A DNA stretch of 7,197 nucleotides from an uncultured Fidelibacterota bacterium (GCA_913041075.1 CAJWGZ010000051.1:1-7197); one strand, 5' to 3'; counted from the first letter of the stretch, positions 1 to 6,504 are shown. Notes: generated by a model not told the origin, from the sequence alone. A program made the numbers and translations.

Positions 1-834
1 ATCGTAGATGATCCCTATATGTATGGACAGATAGCAGCAGCTAATTCAATTTCAGATATTTATGCCATGGGCGGCACACCACTATTTGCCTTGAATATTG
101 TAGGTTTTCCAATCAAGGATCTCCCGAAAGAAATACTTTCCAAAATATTACAAGGCGGTGCTGATAAAGCAAAAGAAGCCGGGATATCCATTATTGGCGG
201 GCACAGCATTGATGACAAAGAACCAAAATATGGACTGGTTGTCACCGGTGAAGTATCTCAAGATCAATTGGTAAAAAATTCCGGAGCCGAAACTGGAGAT
301 GCAATCCTATTAACGAAACCACTGGGAACAGGCATAATCACTACCAGCATTAAGAATGAACAAGCTTCTGCGGAATCGATTTCTGCTGCTATCGATTCAA
401 TGGCTTTGCTGAACAAACTTGCCGGCAGCATGCTGATCGATTACTCCGTTCATGCCGCAACAGATGTAACAGGTTTTGGTCTGCTGGGTCATGCTGCAGA
501 ATTATGCCGCAACAGCAATGTAGCAATGCAAATCAATTATAATGACCTCAAGTTCTTACCTGGTACGGAACAATTAGCACAACAAGATAACATACCGGGG
601 GGAACCAAACGGAACCTCTCCTACGCCAGTCAATTCACCCATTTTGCAGAATCAATTACAGAATTGCACCAATTAATGATTGCTGATGCCCAAACTTCTG
701 GTGGTTTGCTGATTACTCTACCACAACATCGGGTAGATGAATTTCTTGATAGCTATAATGATAAAGCACCTATCTCAGCCGTCCATATTGGCAATGTAAC
801 CGAAAAATCTGAGTTTCTTATTACCGTATTATAA
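1..834 (+). CDS. selD: Selenide, water dikinase (selenophosphate synthetase), 5'-truncated by the window
   Basis: Known role: SelD makes selenophosphate from selenide and ATP in the cytoplasm, the selenium donor for selenocysteine and selenouridine synthesis. The frame is open from base 1 (I-V-D-D-P-Y...), so the gene begins upstream; the Met codon at 19 is internal. About 277 residues are visible against a usual length near 345, so roughly 70 N-terminal residues are missing. Visible SelD hallmarks, numbered from the first visible codon: IVDDPY at 1-6, SDIYAMGG at 18-25, GGHSID at 66-71, HAATDVTGFG at 151-160, PGGTKRNL at about 199-206 and DAQTSGG at 229-235. The Asp-rich motifs belong to the metal-ATP site. 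The catalytic Cys/Sec and Lys lie in the missing part, so it cannot be said whether this is a selenoprotein. The TAA stop is at 832-834. No strong terminator follows, so readthrough into the next operon is possible. Confidence 0.96.
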   Translation: MVDDPYMYGQIAAANSISDIYAMGGTPLFALNIVGFPIKDLPKEILSKILQGGADKAKEAGISIIGGHSIDDKEPKYGLVVTGEVSQDQLVKNSGAETGDAILLTKPLGTGIITTSIKNEQASAESISAAIDSMALLNKLAGSMLIDYSVHAATDVTGFGLLGHAAELCRNSNVAMQINYNDLKFLPGTEQLAQQDNIPGGTKRNLSYASQFTHFAESITELHQLMIADAQTSGGLLITLPQHRVDEFLDSYNDKAPISAVHIGNVTEKSEFLITVL

Positions 835-869
835 TTACTTGTATAGTATTCAGTAAATAACGTATTATA
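825..869. repeat. Direct repeat CGTATTATA, two copies 36 bp apart
   Basis: The 9-base word CGTATTATA occurs at 825-833, overlapping the selD stop codon, and again at 861-869, overlapping the proposed -10. The first copy also has the bases of a left IscR type 2 half-site (ATTACCGTA, 820s) but lacks the matching GG in the right half. The two copies flank the proposed -35 element. This could be a paired binding site for the regulator encoded just downstream, or chance in AT-rich DNA. Confidence 0.4.
839..868 (+). promoter_or_regulatory. Candidate sigma-70-type promoter for the suf operon
   Basis: The 61-bp gap before the regulator contains TTGTAT (839-844) and TATTAT (863-868) separated by 18 bases, a fair match to -35/-10 elements. 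The regulator ATG lies 27 bases downstream, leaving room for a short leader. This is the only sizeable gap ahead of the tightly packed genes, so it is the natural place for the operon promoter. The region is AT-rich, so a chance match is possible. No transcription start is known. Confidence 0.45.
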
Positions 870-873
870 TACG
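861..873. promoter_or_regulatory. Perfect inverted repeat CGTAT-TAT-ATACG over the -10: candidate operator
   Basis: Two 5-base arms, CGTAT (861-865) and ATACG (869-873), are exact reverse complements around a 3-base centre. The element overlaps the proposed -10 hexamer. A symmetric site here, just before an Rrf2-type gene, would suit autorepression, which is common for IscR-like regulators. It does not match the E. coli IscR type 1 or type 2 consensus as I recall them. The arms are short and the region AT-rich, so the operator role is inference. Confidence 0.35.
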
Positions 874-895
874 ACAATAATTATCGGATATAAAA

Positions 896-1294
896 ATGCT
901 GAAATTAACAAGAAAAGTTGAATATGCGCTTATTGCTCTGCGACATATGCAGGATAAAGCGCCTGAATTGGTATCTTCTACCAAAGAAATTGCAACACAG
1001 TATAATATACCACTGGAGATTCTAGCCAAAACATTACAGCATCTGGCGAAAGAAAATATTATTGAACCGATCAATGGACCTCGTGGTGGATATCGACTTA
1101 AGGCACAGCTTGGTAATATTAATCTTGTTGAATTCTTTGAAAGAGTGGAAGGTCCATTAGGCCTCAGCGATTGTTTTTATGATTCAAACTGTTTGCAAAT
1201 CGACTATTGCAATATTCGAACGCCCATCCAGCGCATCAATGCCAATATGATAAATATGTTTCGCAGTATGACGGTGCAGGATGTGACCAGCTAG
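896..1294 (+). CDS. Rrf2-family Fe-S-sensing regulator of the suf operon (IscR-like)
   Basis: This 132-residue protein has the Rrf2 layout: an N-terminal winged helix-turn-helix (about residues 2-70, with recognition-helix region 39-55 and wing GPRGGYRL at 61-68), then a dimerisation helix and cluster-binding loop. C93, C99 and C105 form C-X5-C-X5-C, the same spacing as the E. coli IscR [2Fe-2S] ligands C92/C98/C104. The length is shorter than IscR (162) and fits the SUF-associated Rrf2 regulators. Two differences from IscR are visible: the position of ligand His107 is R108, and the position of Glu43, which in IscR limits apo-protein binding to type 1 sites, is A44. The ATG at 896 has only a weak GGA at 886-888. 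The gene is first in the operon, 8 bases before the next, so autoregulation is likely. Its ligand and operator are inferred. Confidence 0.9.
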   Translation: MLKLTRKVEYALIALRHMQDKAPELVSSTKEIATQYNIPLEILAKTLQHLAKENIIEPINGPRGGYRLKAQLGNINLVEFFERVEGPLGLSDCFYDSNCLQIDYCNIRTPIQRINANMINMFRSMTVQDVTS

Positions 1295-1302
1295 GAGCAC
1301 CA

Positions 1303-1668
1303 ATGGCAGAACTAACAAAAGCAGATATCATAGCTGTGTTGAAACAGTGTTATGATCCTGAGATCCCAGTAGATCTATGGAACTTGGGACTGATCTATGA
1401 TATTGTCTACAATAATCAATCCGCCGGACCAGTAGATGTCGATATCACTATGTCACTCACGACCCCGGGATGCGGTATGGCCGATCAAATGTCCCAAGAT
1501 ATCAAACAGAAAGTCGAAGCGCTGGATGGAGTGAACCAGACCACCGTTAAGGTTACATTTGACCCAGCTTGGAAACCAGAGATGATGACCGATGAAGCAA
1601 AAGAAAAGCTTGGATTTTACCCAACACCGGCACCCTCGGAAAAAACAGAATCAAATGAATGGGAGTAA
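1303..1668 (+). CDS. Short DUF59 (MIP18-like) SUF-associated Fe-S assembly protein
   Basis: A 121-residue cytoplasmic protein made almost entirely of one DUF59/MIP18 domain (about residues 5-105). It shows the signatures YDPEIPV at 17-23, NLGLIY at 27-32 and TTPGCGM at 53-59, with C57 the conserved Cys of the family; C16 is a second Cys. Family knowledge: short DUF59 proteins occur repeatedly in SUF loci and act in Fe-S maturation, with related proteins in phenylacetate oxygenase (PaaD) and eukaryotic CIA2. The placement here supports the SUF subgroup over PaaD. The frame is open further upstream (an ATG at 1207), but that would overlap the regulator by 88 bases; AGGAG at 1293-1297, five bases before the ATG at 1303, decides the start. 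Residues 106-121 form a Pro/Ser/Glu-rich acidic tail outside the domain. It is a paralogue of the C-terminal half of the long SufT later in the operon. Confidence 0.9.
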   Translation: MAELTKADIIAVLKQCYDPEIPVDLWNLGLIYDIVYNNQSAGPVDVDITMSLTTPGCGMADQMSQDIKQKVEALDGVNQTTVKVTFDPAWKPEMMTDEAKEKLGFYPTPAPSEKTESNEWE

Positions 1669-1671
1669 ACC

Positions 1672-2037
1672 ATGAGCACTAAAGAAAAAGAATTAAAGGA
1701 ATTCACTGCAGCAGCTATTTCTGTAACCCCACGGGCCTCTGAAAGAATCAAGAAATCCATGAAAATTGAGGATAAAGAGAACTGGGGTTTACGTATGTCC
1801 GTGGAACAGGGTGGCTGTTCAGGCATGAGCTATAAGATGTCCTTTGATGAAAAACGCGGTGAACAGGATAAAGTGTTTGAGAGTAGTGGTTTAACAATCT
1901 TTTGTGATATAAACAGTTGGCTCTATGTCCGCGGAATCGAGGTTGATTTCTCGGATGATATGCTCAACGGGGGTTTTAAGATACAAAATCCAAATGCAAA
2001 CCGTTCCTGTGGTTGCGGAACGAGTTTTTCAGTCTAG
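1672..2037 (+). CDS. sufA: A-type Fe-S carrier protein (SufA/IscA/ErpA family)
   Basis: A 121-residue HesB/IscA-type protein that carries Fe-S clusters from the SufBCD scaffold to targets. The three invariant ligands are present: C49 in GGCSG and C113/C115 in SCGCGTSF. The GGFKIQNPNA stretch (100-109) is also typical. Length is slightly above the usual ~107-115 because of an N-terminal extension of about 15 residues before the ISVTP strand. An extra Cys, C78, sits in IFCDINSWLY, where relatives I can recall have Val-Asp or Ser-Asp-Pro. The pattern around residues 74-115 reminds me of cyanobacterial/plant SufA-type proteins at least as much as E. coli IscA. GGGAG at 1661-1665 lies six bases before the ATG, and the gap to the preceding gene is 3 bases. 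The symbol is given by operon context; IscA and ErpA are close homologues. Confidence 0.9.
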   Translation: MSTKEKELKEFTAAAISVTPRASERIKKSMKIEDKENWGLRMSVEQGGCSGMSYKMSFDEKRGEQDKVFESSGLTIFCDINSWLYVRGIEVDFSDDMLNGGFKIQNPNANRSCGCGTSFSV

Positions 2038-2039
2038 GA
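2036..2039 (+). promoter_or_regulatory. Ribosome binding site that sets the TTG start of sufB
   Basis: AGGA overlaps the TAG stop of the preceding gene and lies seven bases before the TTG at 2047. The first in-frame ATG of sufB (2239, codon 65) would delete conserved N-terminal sequence, so this site supports a TTG start. Confidence 0.7.
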
Positions 2040-2046
2040 AAACCCA

Positions 2047-3498
2047 TTGAAAACACAAAACAAAACCATTGAGAAGGTTACTTCTCAAGACTACCAATAC
2101 GGTTTCGTAACTGATATAGAACAGGACACGATCCCCCCAGGATTGAATGAAGATGTTATCCGTTTGATTTCCAATAAAAAAAATGAGCCTGATTGGTTGA
2201 CCAACTGGCGTTTAAAGGCTTATAACAATTGGCTGAAGATGAATGAGCCTGATTGGGCCAAGGTTGATTATCCTAAGATTGACTATCAATCGATCAGCTA
2301 TTACTCCGCACCAAAGGATAAATCTGACGGTCCAAAAAGTCTTGATGAAGTGGACCCAGAACTGGTTAAAACTTATGAAAAACTAGGTATTCCTTTGGAA
2401 GAACAAAAAATGTTGGCCGGGGTGGCGGTAGATGCTGTTTTTGACAGCGTCTCTGTTGCCACTACCTTCAAGGAAGATCTGGGAAAAGCAGGTGTGATAT
2501 TTTCTTCCTTTTCGGAAGCTGTTCAGGATTACCCAGATCTGGTAAAGAAATACTTAGGTTCAGTTGTACCATACACTGACAATTACTTTGCAGCGCTCAA
2601 CTCTGCTGTGTTCAGTGACGGGAGTTTTGTTTACATACCCAAAGGGGTGCGCTGTCCCATGGAATTATCTACCTATTTTCGCATCAATGCCATGAATACG
2701 GGCCAATTTGAGCGCACCTTGATCATAGCCGATGAAGGTAGTCACGTGAGCTATCTGGAAGGCTGTACAGCTCCCATGCGTGACGAAAACCAACTCCATG
2801 CTGCGGTGGTTGAATTGGTAGCTCATAAAGATGCAGAGATTAAATACTCCACAGTTCAGAACTGGTACCCTGGCAACCCAGAAACTGGTAAAGGTGGTGT
2901 CTATAATTTTGTAACCAAGCGTGGTATCTGCGAAGGATCCAATTCAAAAATTTCGTGGACACAGGTAGAGACTGGATCGGCTATCACCTGGAAATATCCC
3001 AGTTGTATTTTGAAAGGTGATGACTCAGTTGGCGAATTTTATTCTGTAGCGGTTGCCAACAATTTTCAGCAAGCGGATACGGGTACCAAAATGATTCATT
3101 CTGGCAAGAATACCCGCAGTACAATTATTTCCAAAGGTATTTCTGCCGGTAAAGGACAAAATACCTATCGTGGACAGGTAAAAATCATGAAAAATGCTGA
3201 GAATGCCAGAAATTATTCCCAGTGTGACTCAATATTGATTGGGGATCAATGCAGTGCACATACTTTTCCCTATATTGATGTACGCAATCCCAGCGCACAA
3301 ATGGAACATGAAGCGTCCACTTCCACTATCGGAGAGGATCAATTATTTTATTGTAACCAGCGGGGCATTTCTACGGAGGATGCAGTATCATTGATAGTGA
3401 ATGGATTCTGTAAGGAAGTATTTAGGGAATTACCCATGGAATTTGCAGTTGAGGCGCAAAAACTAATGGAAGTAACTCTTGAGGGAAGCGTTGGTTGA
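2047..3498 (+). CDS. sufB: Fe-S cluster scaffold subunit SufB
   Basis: SufB is the main scaffold of the cytoplasmic SufBC2D complex, where persulfide sulfur and iron are joined into nascent clusters. The 483-residue product aligns along its length with E. coli SufB (495): FDSVSVATT (132-140), VPKG-like YIPKGVRCPMELSTYFRIN (196-214), SYLEGC with C240 matching the sulfur-accepting C254, and RNYSQCDS with C393 matching the essential C405. E422 matches E434, and the C-terminus NGFCKEVF...LPMEFAVEAQKL is the SufC-binding region. It lacks the Cys-rich N-terminal insertion I recall in E. coli SufB; residues 87-100 here are Lys/Asp/Ser-rich. The start is TTG with AGGA seven bases upstream. The motif NEPDW occurs twice (46-50 and 66-70), encoded by an exact 15-base repeat. 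The gene lies 9 bases after sufA and 13 before sufC. Confidence 0.98.
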   Translation: MKTQNKTIEKVTSQDYQYGFVTDIEQDTIPPGLNEDVIRLISNKKNEPDWLTNWRLKAYNNWLKMNEPDWAKVDYPKIDYQSISYYSAPKDKSDGPKSLDEVDPELVKTYEKLGIPLEEQKMLAGVAVDAVFDSVSVATTFKEDLGKAGVIFSSFSEAVQDYPDLVKKYLGSVVPYTDNYFAALNSAVFSDGSFVYIPKGVRCPMELSTYFRINAMNTGQFERTLIIADEGSHVSYLEGCTAPMRDENQLHAAVVELVAHKDAEIKYSTVQNWYPGNPETGKGGVYNFVTKRGICEGSNSKISWTQVETGSAITWKYPSCILKGDDSVGEFYSVAVANNFQQADTGTKMIHSGKNTRSTIISKGISAGKGQNTYRGQVKIMKNAENARNYSQCDSILIGDQCSAHTFPYIDVRNPSAQMEHEASTSTIGEDQLFYCNQRGISTEDAVSLIVNGFCKEVFRELPMEFAVEAQKLMEVTLEGSVG

Positions 3499-3511
3499 TC
3501 AGGGGTAGATT

Positions 3512-4252
3512 ATGCTAGAAATCAAAGATTTACACGTTAAAGTCGAAGATAAGGATATTCTCAAGGGCATAAACCTCACCGTACATCCGGGCGAATTACA
3601 TGCTATCATGGGTCGGAATGGTTCTGGTAAAAGTACGCTGGCCAATGTAATCGCTGGTCAGGAATCCTATGAGATTACCAGTGGTGACATCCTCTATAAT
3701 GGTACAAGTATTATTTCTGAAAGTCCTGAAGAAAGAGCCTTGGCCGGCATTTTCATGTCATTTCAATATCCCGTAATCATTCCCGGGGTTAACAACACCT
3801 ATTTCCTCAAGGCGGCATTGAATGCTATAAGGAAACATCAAGGCAAGACGGAATTAGATGCTGTGGAATTCCTAAAGCTGATCAGAAAAAAATTGGCAGT
3901 AGTCGAAATGGATGAGAAATATTTGCATCGGGCTGTGAATGATGGATTTTCCGGCGGTGAAAAGAAAAAGAATGAAATACTGCAGATGCTTACCCTTGAG
4001 CCAGCACTTGCCATCCTGGATGAAACTGATTCCGGACTAGATATAGATGCTCTGAAGATTGTGGCCGCTGGCGTTAATAATTACCGTCGGGATGATCGCG
4101 CCATTGTGATCATCACCCATTACCAAAGAATTCTAAAATACCTGGAAGCGGATTATGTACACGTATTGATAAATGGAAAAATCGCTAAATCTGGTGGTGA
4201 AAATCTCGCTGAACAATTGGAAGAAAAAGGCTACAGCTGGCTGGATAATTAA
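3512..4252 (+). CDS. sufC: SUF complex ABC-type ATPase SufC
   Basis: SufC is the soluble ATPase of SufBC2D; it has no membrane partner and uses ATP to drive conformational change in the SufB-SufD scaffold. The 246-residue product, the usual length, has every nucleotide-site motif: Walker A GRNGSGKST (34-42), Q-loop Q85 in FQYP, signature FSGGEKKKNEILQ (146-158) with the Lys-rich stretch typical of SufC, Walker B LAILDE (166-171), D-loop SGLD (174-177) and switch His H203 in ITHY. AGGGG at 3501-3505, six bases before the ATG, is a good ribosome binding site. The stop TAA is one base from the sufD ATG, which suggests termination-reinitiation coupling between the two scaffold-complex genes. Confidence 0.98.
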   Translation: MLEIKDLHVKVEDKDILKGINLTVHPGELHAIMGRNGSGKSTLANVIAGQESYEITSGDILYNGTSIISESPEERALAGIFMSFQYPVIIPGVNNTYFLKAALNAIRKHQGKTELDAVEFLKLIRKKLAVVEMDEKYLHRAVNDGFSGGEKKKNEILQMLTLEPALAILDETDSGLDIDALKIVAAGVNNYRRDDRAIVIITHYQRILKYLEADYVHVLINGKIAKSGGENLAEQLEEKGYSWLDN

Positions 4253-4253
4253 T

Positions 4254-5531
4254 ATGCATTTTCTAGAAAAAGAATTAAACCAATTGATCCAATTTTGGGA
4301 TGAAGAGCCGGATGCACTACACACTTTGCGCAGTAGTGCTTTTAAACAATATAAAGAGGTTGGTTTACCAAATAGAAAATGGGAAGGCTGGCAATTCACA
4401 GATTTTTCGGCACTTGAAAAAACATCCTACCGTTTGGCATCACCTGGAGATATACCGCCGGTTCCAGAAACACTGCCAACCATTGCTAACTGCAATCGTA
4501 TCCTTATTATCAATGGGCATTTTCAAGAAAATTTGTCTGTACTGCCAGACAAAGTAACTGTGCAAACATTGCAGCAAGCATATGCGACCAATCCAGAAAT
4601 ATTTAATAAGGCGGTGGTTAACAATTCAAATCCATTTCACAATTTAAATACAGCGCTGATGAATTCTGGCCTGGCCATAATTGTTGGCAATAATGCTGTC
4701 ATTGATGATCCAATACATATTCTTTATTACACTACCGGTTTAACTGAGCCCATTATGAATCATCCTCTTTTTCTAATAGTTGCGGGTGCTGATTCTGAAA
4801 CTACTATTATCGAACACTACGCCGGAGCGACCAATGTTCAATACTGGCAAAATGTTGTTACCAATATAAAATTATCTAATAATGCTGTATTAAATCACAC
4901 CCGTATACAAGAGGAAGACCACAATGGTAGCCATATTGCTGATACGGTCTATTCACTTGGAAAAGATGCCCAATTAAATGCTTTTCATTTTGCTTCCGGA
5001 AGTTCGCTATACCGTCAGAATATTCAAGTAAATCTGGCTAGCAGTGGTGCATCATCTATGGTTAATGGTCTCTGTATCGCGAAAGATCATCAACACCTTG
5101 ATCAGCACATCATTATCAATCACCTGAAAGAAAACTGCAACAGTAACCAATTATTTAAATATATTTTATCCGATACTTCAGCAGGTGTGTTTAACGGGCG
5201 TGTAATTGTAAGTGAAGGTGCGCAAAAAACAGACGCGCAGCAGACTACAAGAAATCTGCTGCTGACCGATAAGGCTATGGCCCACTCTAATCCGCAGTTA
5301 GAGATCTATGCAGATGATGTAAAGTGTTCTCATGGGTCCACAACTGGTCAATTGGACGAGAATGCAATATTCTATATGCGCTCCCGCGGTATTGATGTAC
5401 GAACGGCACAATTATTACTAATCAGCGGGTTTGCTAAAGAAGTTATGGAAACCATAACCAATACAAATATTGACACTTATATCGATGAAAAACTGACTAC
5501 TTGGCTCGAGCATATTGGAGTGACGCTATGA
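4254..5531 (+). CDS. sufD: Fe-S cluster assembly subunit SufD
   Basis: SufD is the SufB paralogue in SufBC2D and is needed for iron entry and cluster formation at the SufB-SufD interface. The product is 425 residues (E. coli SufD 423). It has the N-terminal helical part with PNRKWEGWQFTDF (39-51), a central beta-helix region rich in Asn/His/Ile, and the C-terminal VKCSHGSTTGQLDE...FYMRSRGI block. H360 in CSHG falls at the same number as the essential E. coli H360, with C358 beside it. The frame is open further upstream (an ATG at 4173), but that start would overlap sufC by 80 bases and add 27 non-conserved residues. The ATG at 4254 gives the family length and follows the sufC stop by one base. 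Its own ribosome binding site is weak (GGA at 4243-4245), so coupling to sufC is likely. Confidence 0.97.
   Translation: MHFLEKELNQLIQFWDEEPDALHTLRSSAFKQYKEVGLPNRKWEGWQFTDFSALEKTSYRLASPGDIPPVPETLPTIANCNRILIINGHFQENLSVLPDKVTVQTLQQAYATNPEIFNKAVVNNSNPFHNLNTALMNSGLAIIVGNNAVIDDPIHILYYTTGLTEPIMNHPLFLIVAGADSETTIIEHYAGATNVQYWQNVVTNIKLSNNAVLNHTRIQEEDHNGSHIADTVYSLGKDAQLNAFHFASGSSLYRQNIQVNLASSGASSMVNGLCIAKDHQHLDQHIIINHLKENCNSNQLFKYILSDTSAGVFNGRVIVSEGAQKTDAQQTTRNLLLTDKAMAHSNPQLEIYADDVKCSHGSTTGQLDENAIFYMRSRGIDVRTAQLLLISGFAKEVMETITNTNIDTYIDEKLTTWLEHIGVTL
5517..5520 (+). promoter_or_regulatory. Ribosome binding site of sufE inside sufD
   Basis: GGAG within the last codons of sufD lies seven bases before the sufE ATG at 5528. 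It favours this start over the in-frame ATG at 5501, which would lengthen the overlap and add nine residues not expected for SufE. Confidence 0.6.
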
Positions 5532-5941
5532 CTACGATCCAGGATACGATGACCCTAATAAAAGATGAGTTCTCCATCTTCAATGAACCACAAGAAAAAT
5601 ACGTACTTTTAGTTGATCTGGCCAAAAAATCTTCAGGATTACCTCCTGAAAAGCAGACCGATAAAAACAAAGTTAATGGCTGTATTTCGCAAGCCTGGAT
5701 TATCGCTGATAAGCAAACCGATGATACCTATAACTTTCAAACAGACTCTGATGCGATGATTGTTAAAGGCTTGTTATTTATTTTGCAAAGATTATTTAAT
5801 GGGCAGCGAAAAGAAGATATAGTGTCAATTGATGGTCAGAATATATTAGATCATATTGGTCTTGAGGGAACAATTAGTAACCAGAGAACAAATGGTTTTG
5901 GTGCGGCGATCAACAAAATTCAACATGAGCTGGTAGCGTAA
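5528..5941 (+). CDS. sufE: Cysteine desulfurase sulfur acceptor SufE
   Basis: SufE accepts persulfide sulfur from SufS, stimulates it, and passes the sulfur to SufB. The 137-residue product matches the family length (E. coli 138). The active-site Cys is C52 in KVNGCISQAW, equivalent to E. coli C51 in the matching V-x-G-C-x-S-Q-x-W motif, and it is the only Cys in the protein. Other family features are LPPEKQTDKN (38-47), TDSDAMIVKGL (about 71-81) and the C-terminal LEGTISNQRTNGF block. The ATG overlaps the sufD stop as ATGA (4 bases). The gene follows sufD, whereas in E. coli sufE follows sufS; here the desulfurase gene comes two genes later, with sufT between them. Confidence 0.96.
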   Translation: MTTIQDTMTLIKDEFSIFNEPQEKYVLLVDLAKKSSGLPPEKQTDKNKVNGCISQAWIIADKQTDDTYNFQTDSDAMIVKGLLFILQRLFNGQRKEDIVSIDGQNILDHIGLEGTISNQRTNGFGAAINKIQHELVA

Positions 5942-5943
5942 TC

Positions 5944-6504
5944 ATGATCAATCCCACACATATTGATGAACAGGTAACTCTGGCACGTGATGTCGAGGTT
6001 ATAACAATACCCTTTGGCTCTAAAACCATATTAAAAAAAGGTGAAGTTGGACAGATTACGCAGGCGTTGGGCAGCAGTTATACTGTTATGATCGGTGGCA
6101 ATTTATTTCGTATTGATGGTAAAGATGCTGACTCTATCGGCAAGGAAGCATTAGAAGAACTCGACAAATCGCATGAAAAAGAAAACGGACACTTAAATGA
6201 ACAGGCAGTGTGGGATGCAATGAAAACATGTTATGACCCTGAAATCCCCGTTAATATAGTTGATTTGGGATTAATCTATTCTTGTGAATTCAATATTATG
6301 GACAATAATAGCACGTTGGTAGAAATTAAAATGACACTTACTGCGCCTGGTTGTGGTATGGGACCAGTAATTGCTGATGAAGTTAAACAAAAAGTAAACG
6401 GTGTACCTGGTGTGGGAGATGTTAAATTGGAACTTGTATGGGATCCGCCGTGGGATCAGTCTATGATTTCAGAAGCAGCAAGACTGCAGATGGGTCTACT
6501 ATAG
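5944..6504 (+). CDS. sufT: Long SufT: N-terminal SUF-specific domain plus C-terminal DUF59 domain
   Basis: A 186-residue cytoplasmic protein matching the 'long SufT' family, which is found almost only with SUF systems and helps Fe-S maturation by a step not fully known. The N-terminal domain (about 8-68) shows VTLARDVEV, IPFG, ITQALGSSYTVMIGGN and RIDGKDADSIG. A charged linker (69-85) leads to a DUF59 domain (about 86-186) with YDPEIPV (97-103), DLGLIY (107-112) and TAPGCGM (133-139), C137 being the conserved Cys; C96 and C114 are also present. The C-terminal half is clearly paralogous to the short DUF59 protein earlier in the operon: CYDPEIPV, LGLIY, PGCGM and VKQKV-like KQKV are shared. The ATG is 2 bases after sufE; no strong ribosome binding site is visible, so coupling is likely. 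It lies before sufS rather than after it. Confidence 0.93.
   Translation: MINPTHIDEQVTLARDVEVITIPFGSKTILKKGEVGQITQALGSSYTVMIGGNLFRIDGKDADSIGKEALEELDKSHEKENGHLNEQAVWDAMKTCYDPEIPVNIVDLGLIYSCEFNIMDNNSTLVEIKMTLTAPGCGMGPVIADEVKQKVNGVPGVGDVKLELVWDPPWDQSMISEAARLQMGLL

Noticed and set aside
60..245. Minus-strand open frame within selD
   Set aside because: It lies wholly inside a well-conserved selD region, shows no recognisable motif, and is explained as a shadow of the + strand codons.
820..844. Possible IscR type 2 binding site
   Set aside because: The left half (ATTACCGTA) fits, but the right half lacks the GG expected, so it is only a half-match in AT-rich DNA.
865..1074. Minus-strand open frame over the promoter gap and start of the regulator
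   Set aside because: It overlaps a clear Rrf2 coding region and has no family signature.
1207..1302. Upstream extension of the short DUF59 protein
   Set aside because: It would overlap the regulator by 88 bases and add 32 unconserved residues; the AGGAG before ATG 1303 supports the shorter form.
1621..1668. C-terminal acidic tail of the short DUF59 protein (ending NEWE) as a CIA-type targeting tripeptide
   Set aside because: The eukaryotic client signal ends in an aromatic residue (such as LDW) and is carried by clients rather than the DUF59 protein; the match is not real.
1617..1826. Minus-strand open frame across the DUF59-sufA junction
   Set aside because: It is antisense to two supported genes and encodes no known motif.
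2176..2183. Run of eight A in sufB as a slippage or programmed frameshift site
   Set aside because: The reading frame continues intact through conserved SufB sequence, and a shift would end in no meaningful product.
4173..4253. Upstream start for sufD
   Set aside because: The added 27 residues are sufC read in another frame; the ATG at 4254 gives the family length of about 425.
4133..4399. Minus-strand open frame at the sufC-sufD junction
   Set aside because: It overlaps conserved ends of both genes and lacks any recognisable domain.
4300..4557. Second + strand open frame within sufD
   Set aside because: It is out of frame with a well-conserved SufD sequence and has no motif or ribosome binding site that stands out.
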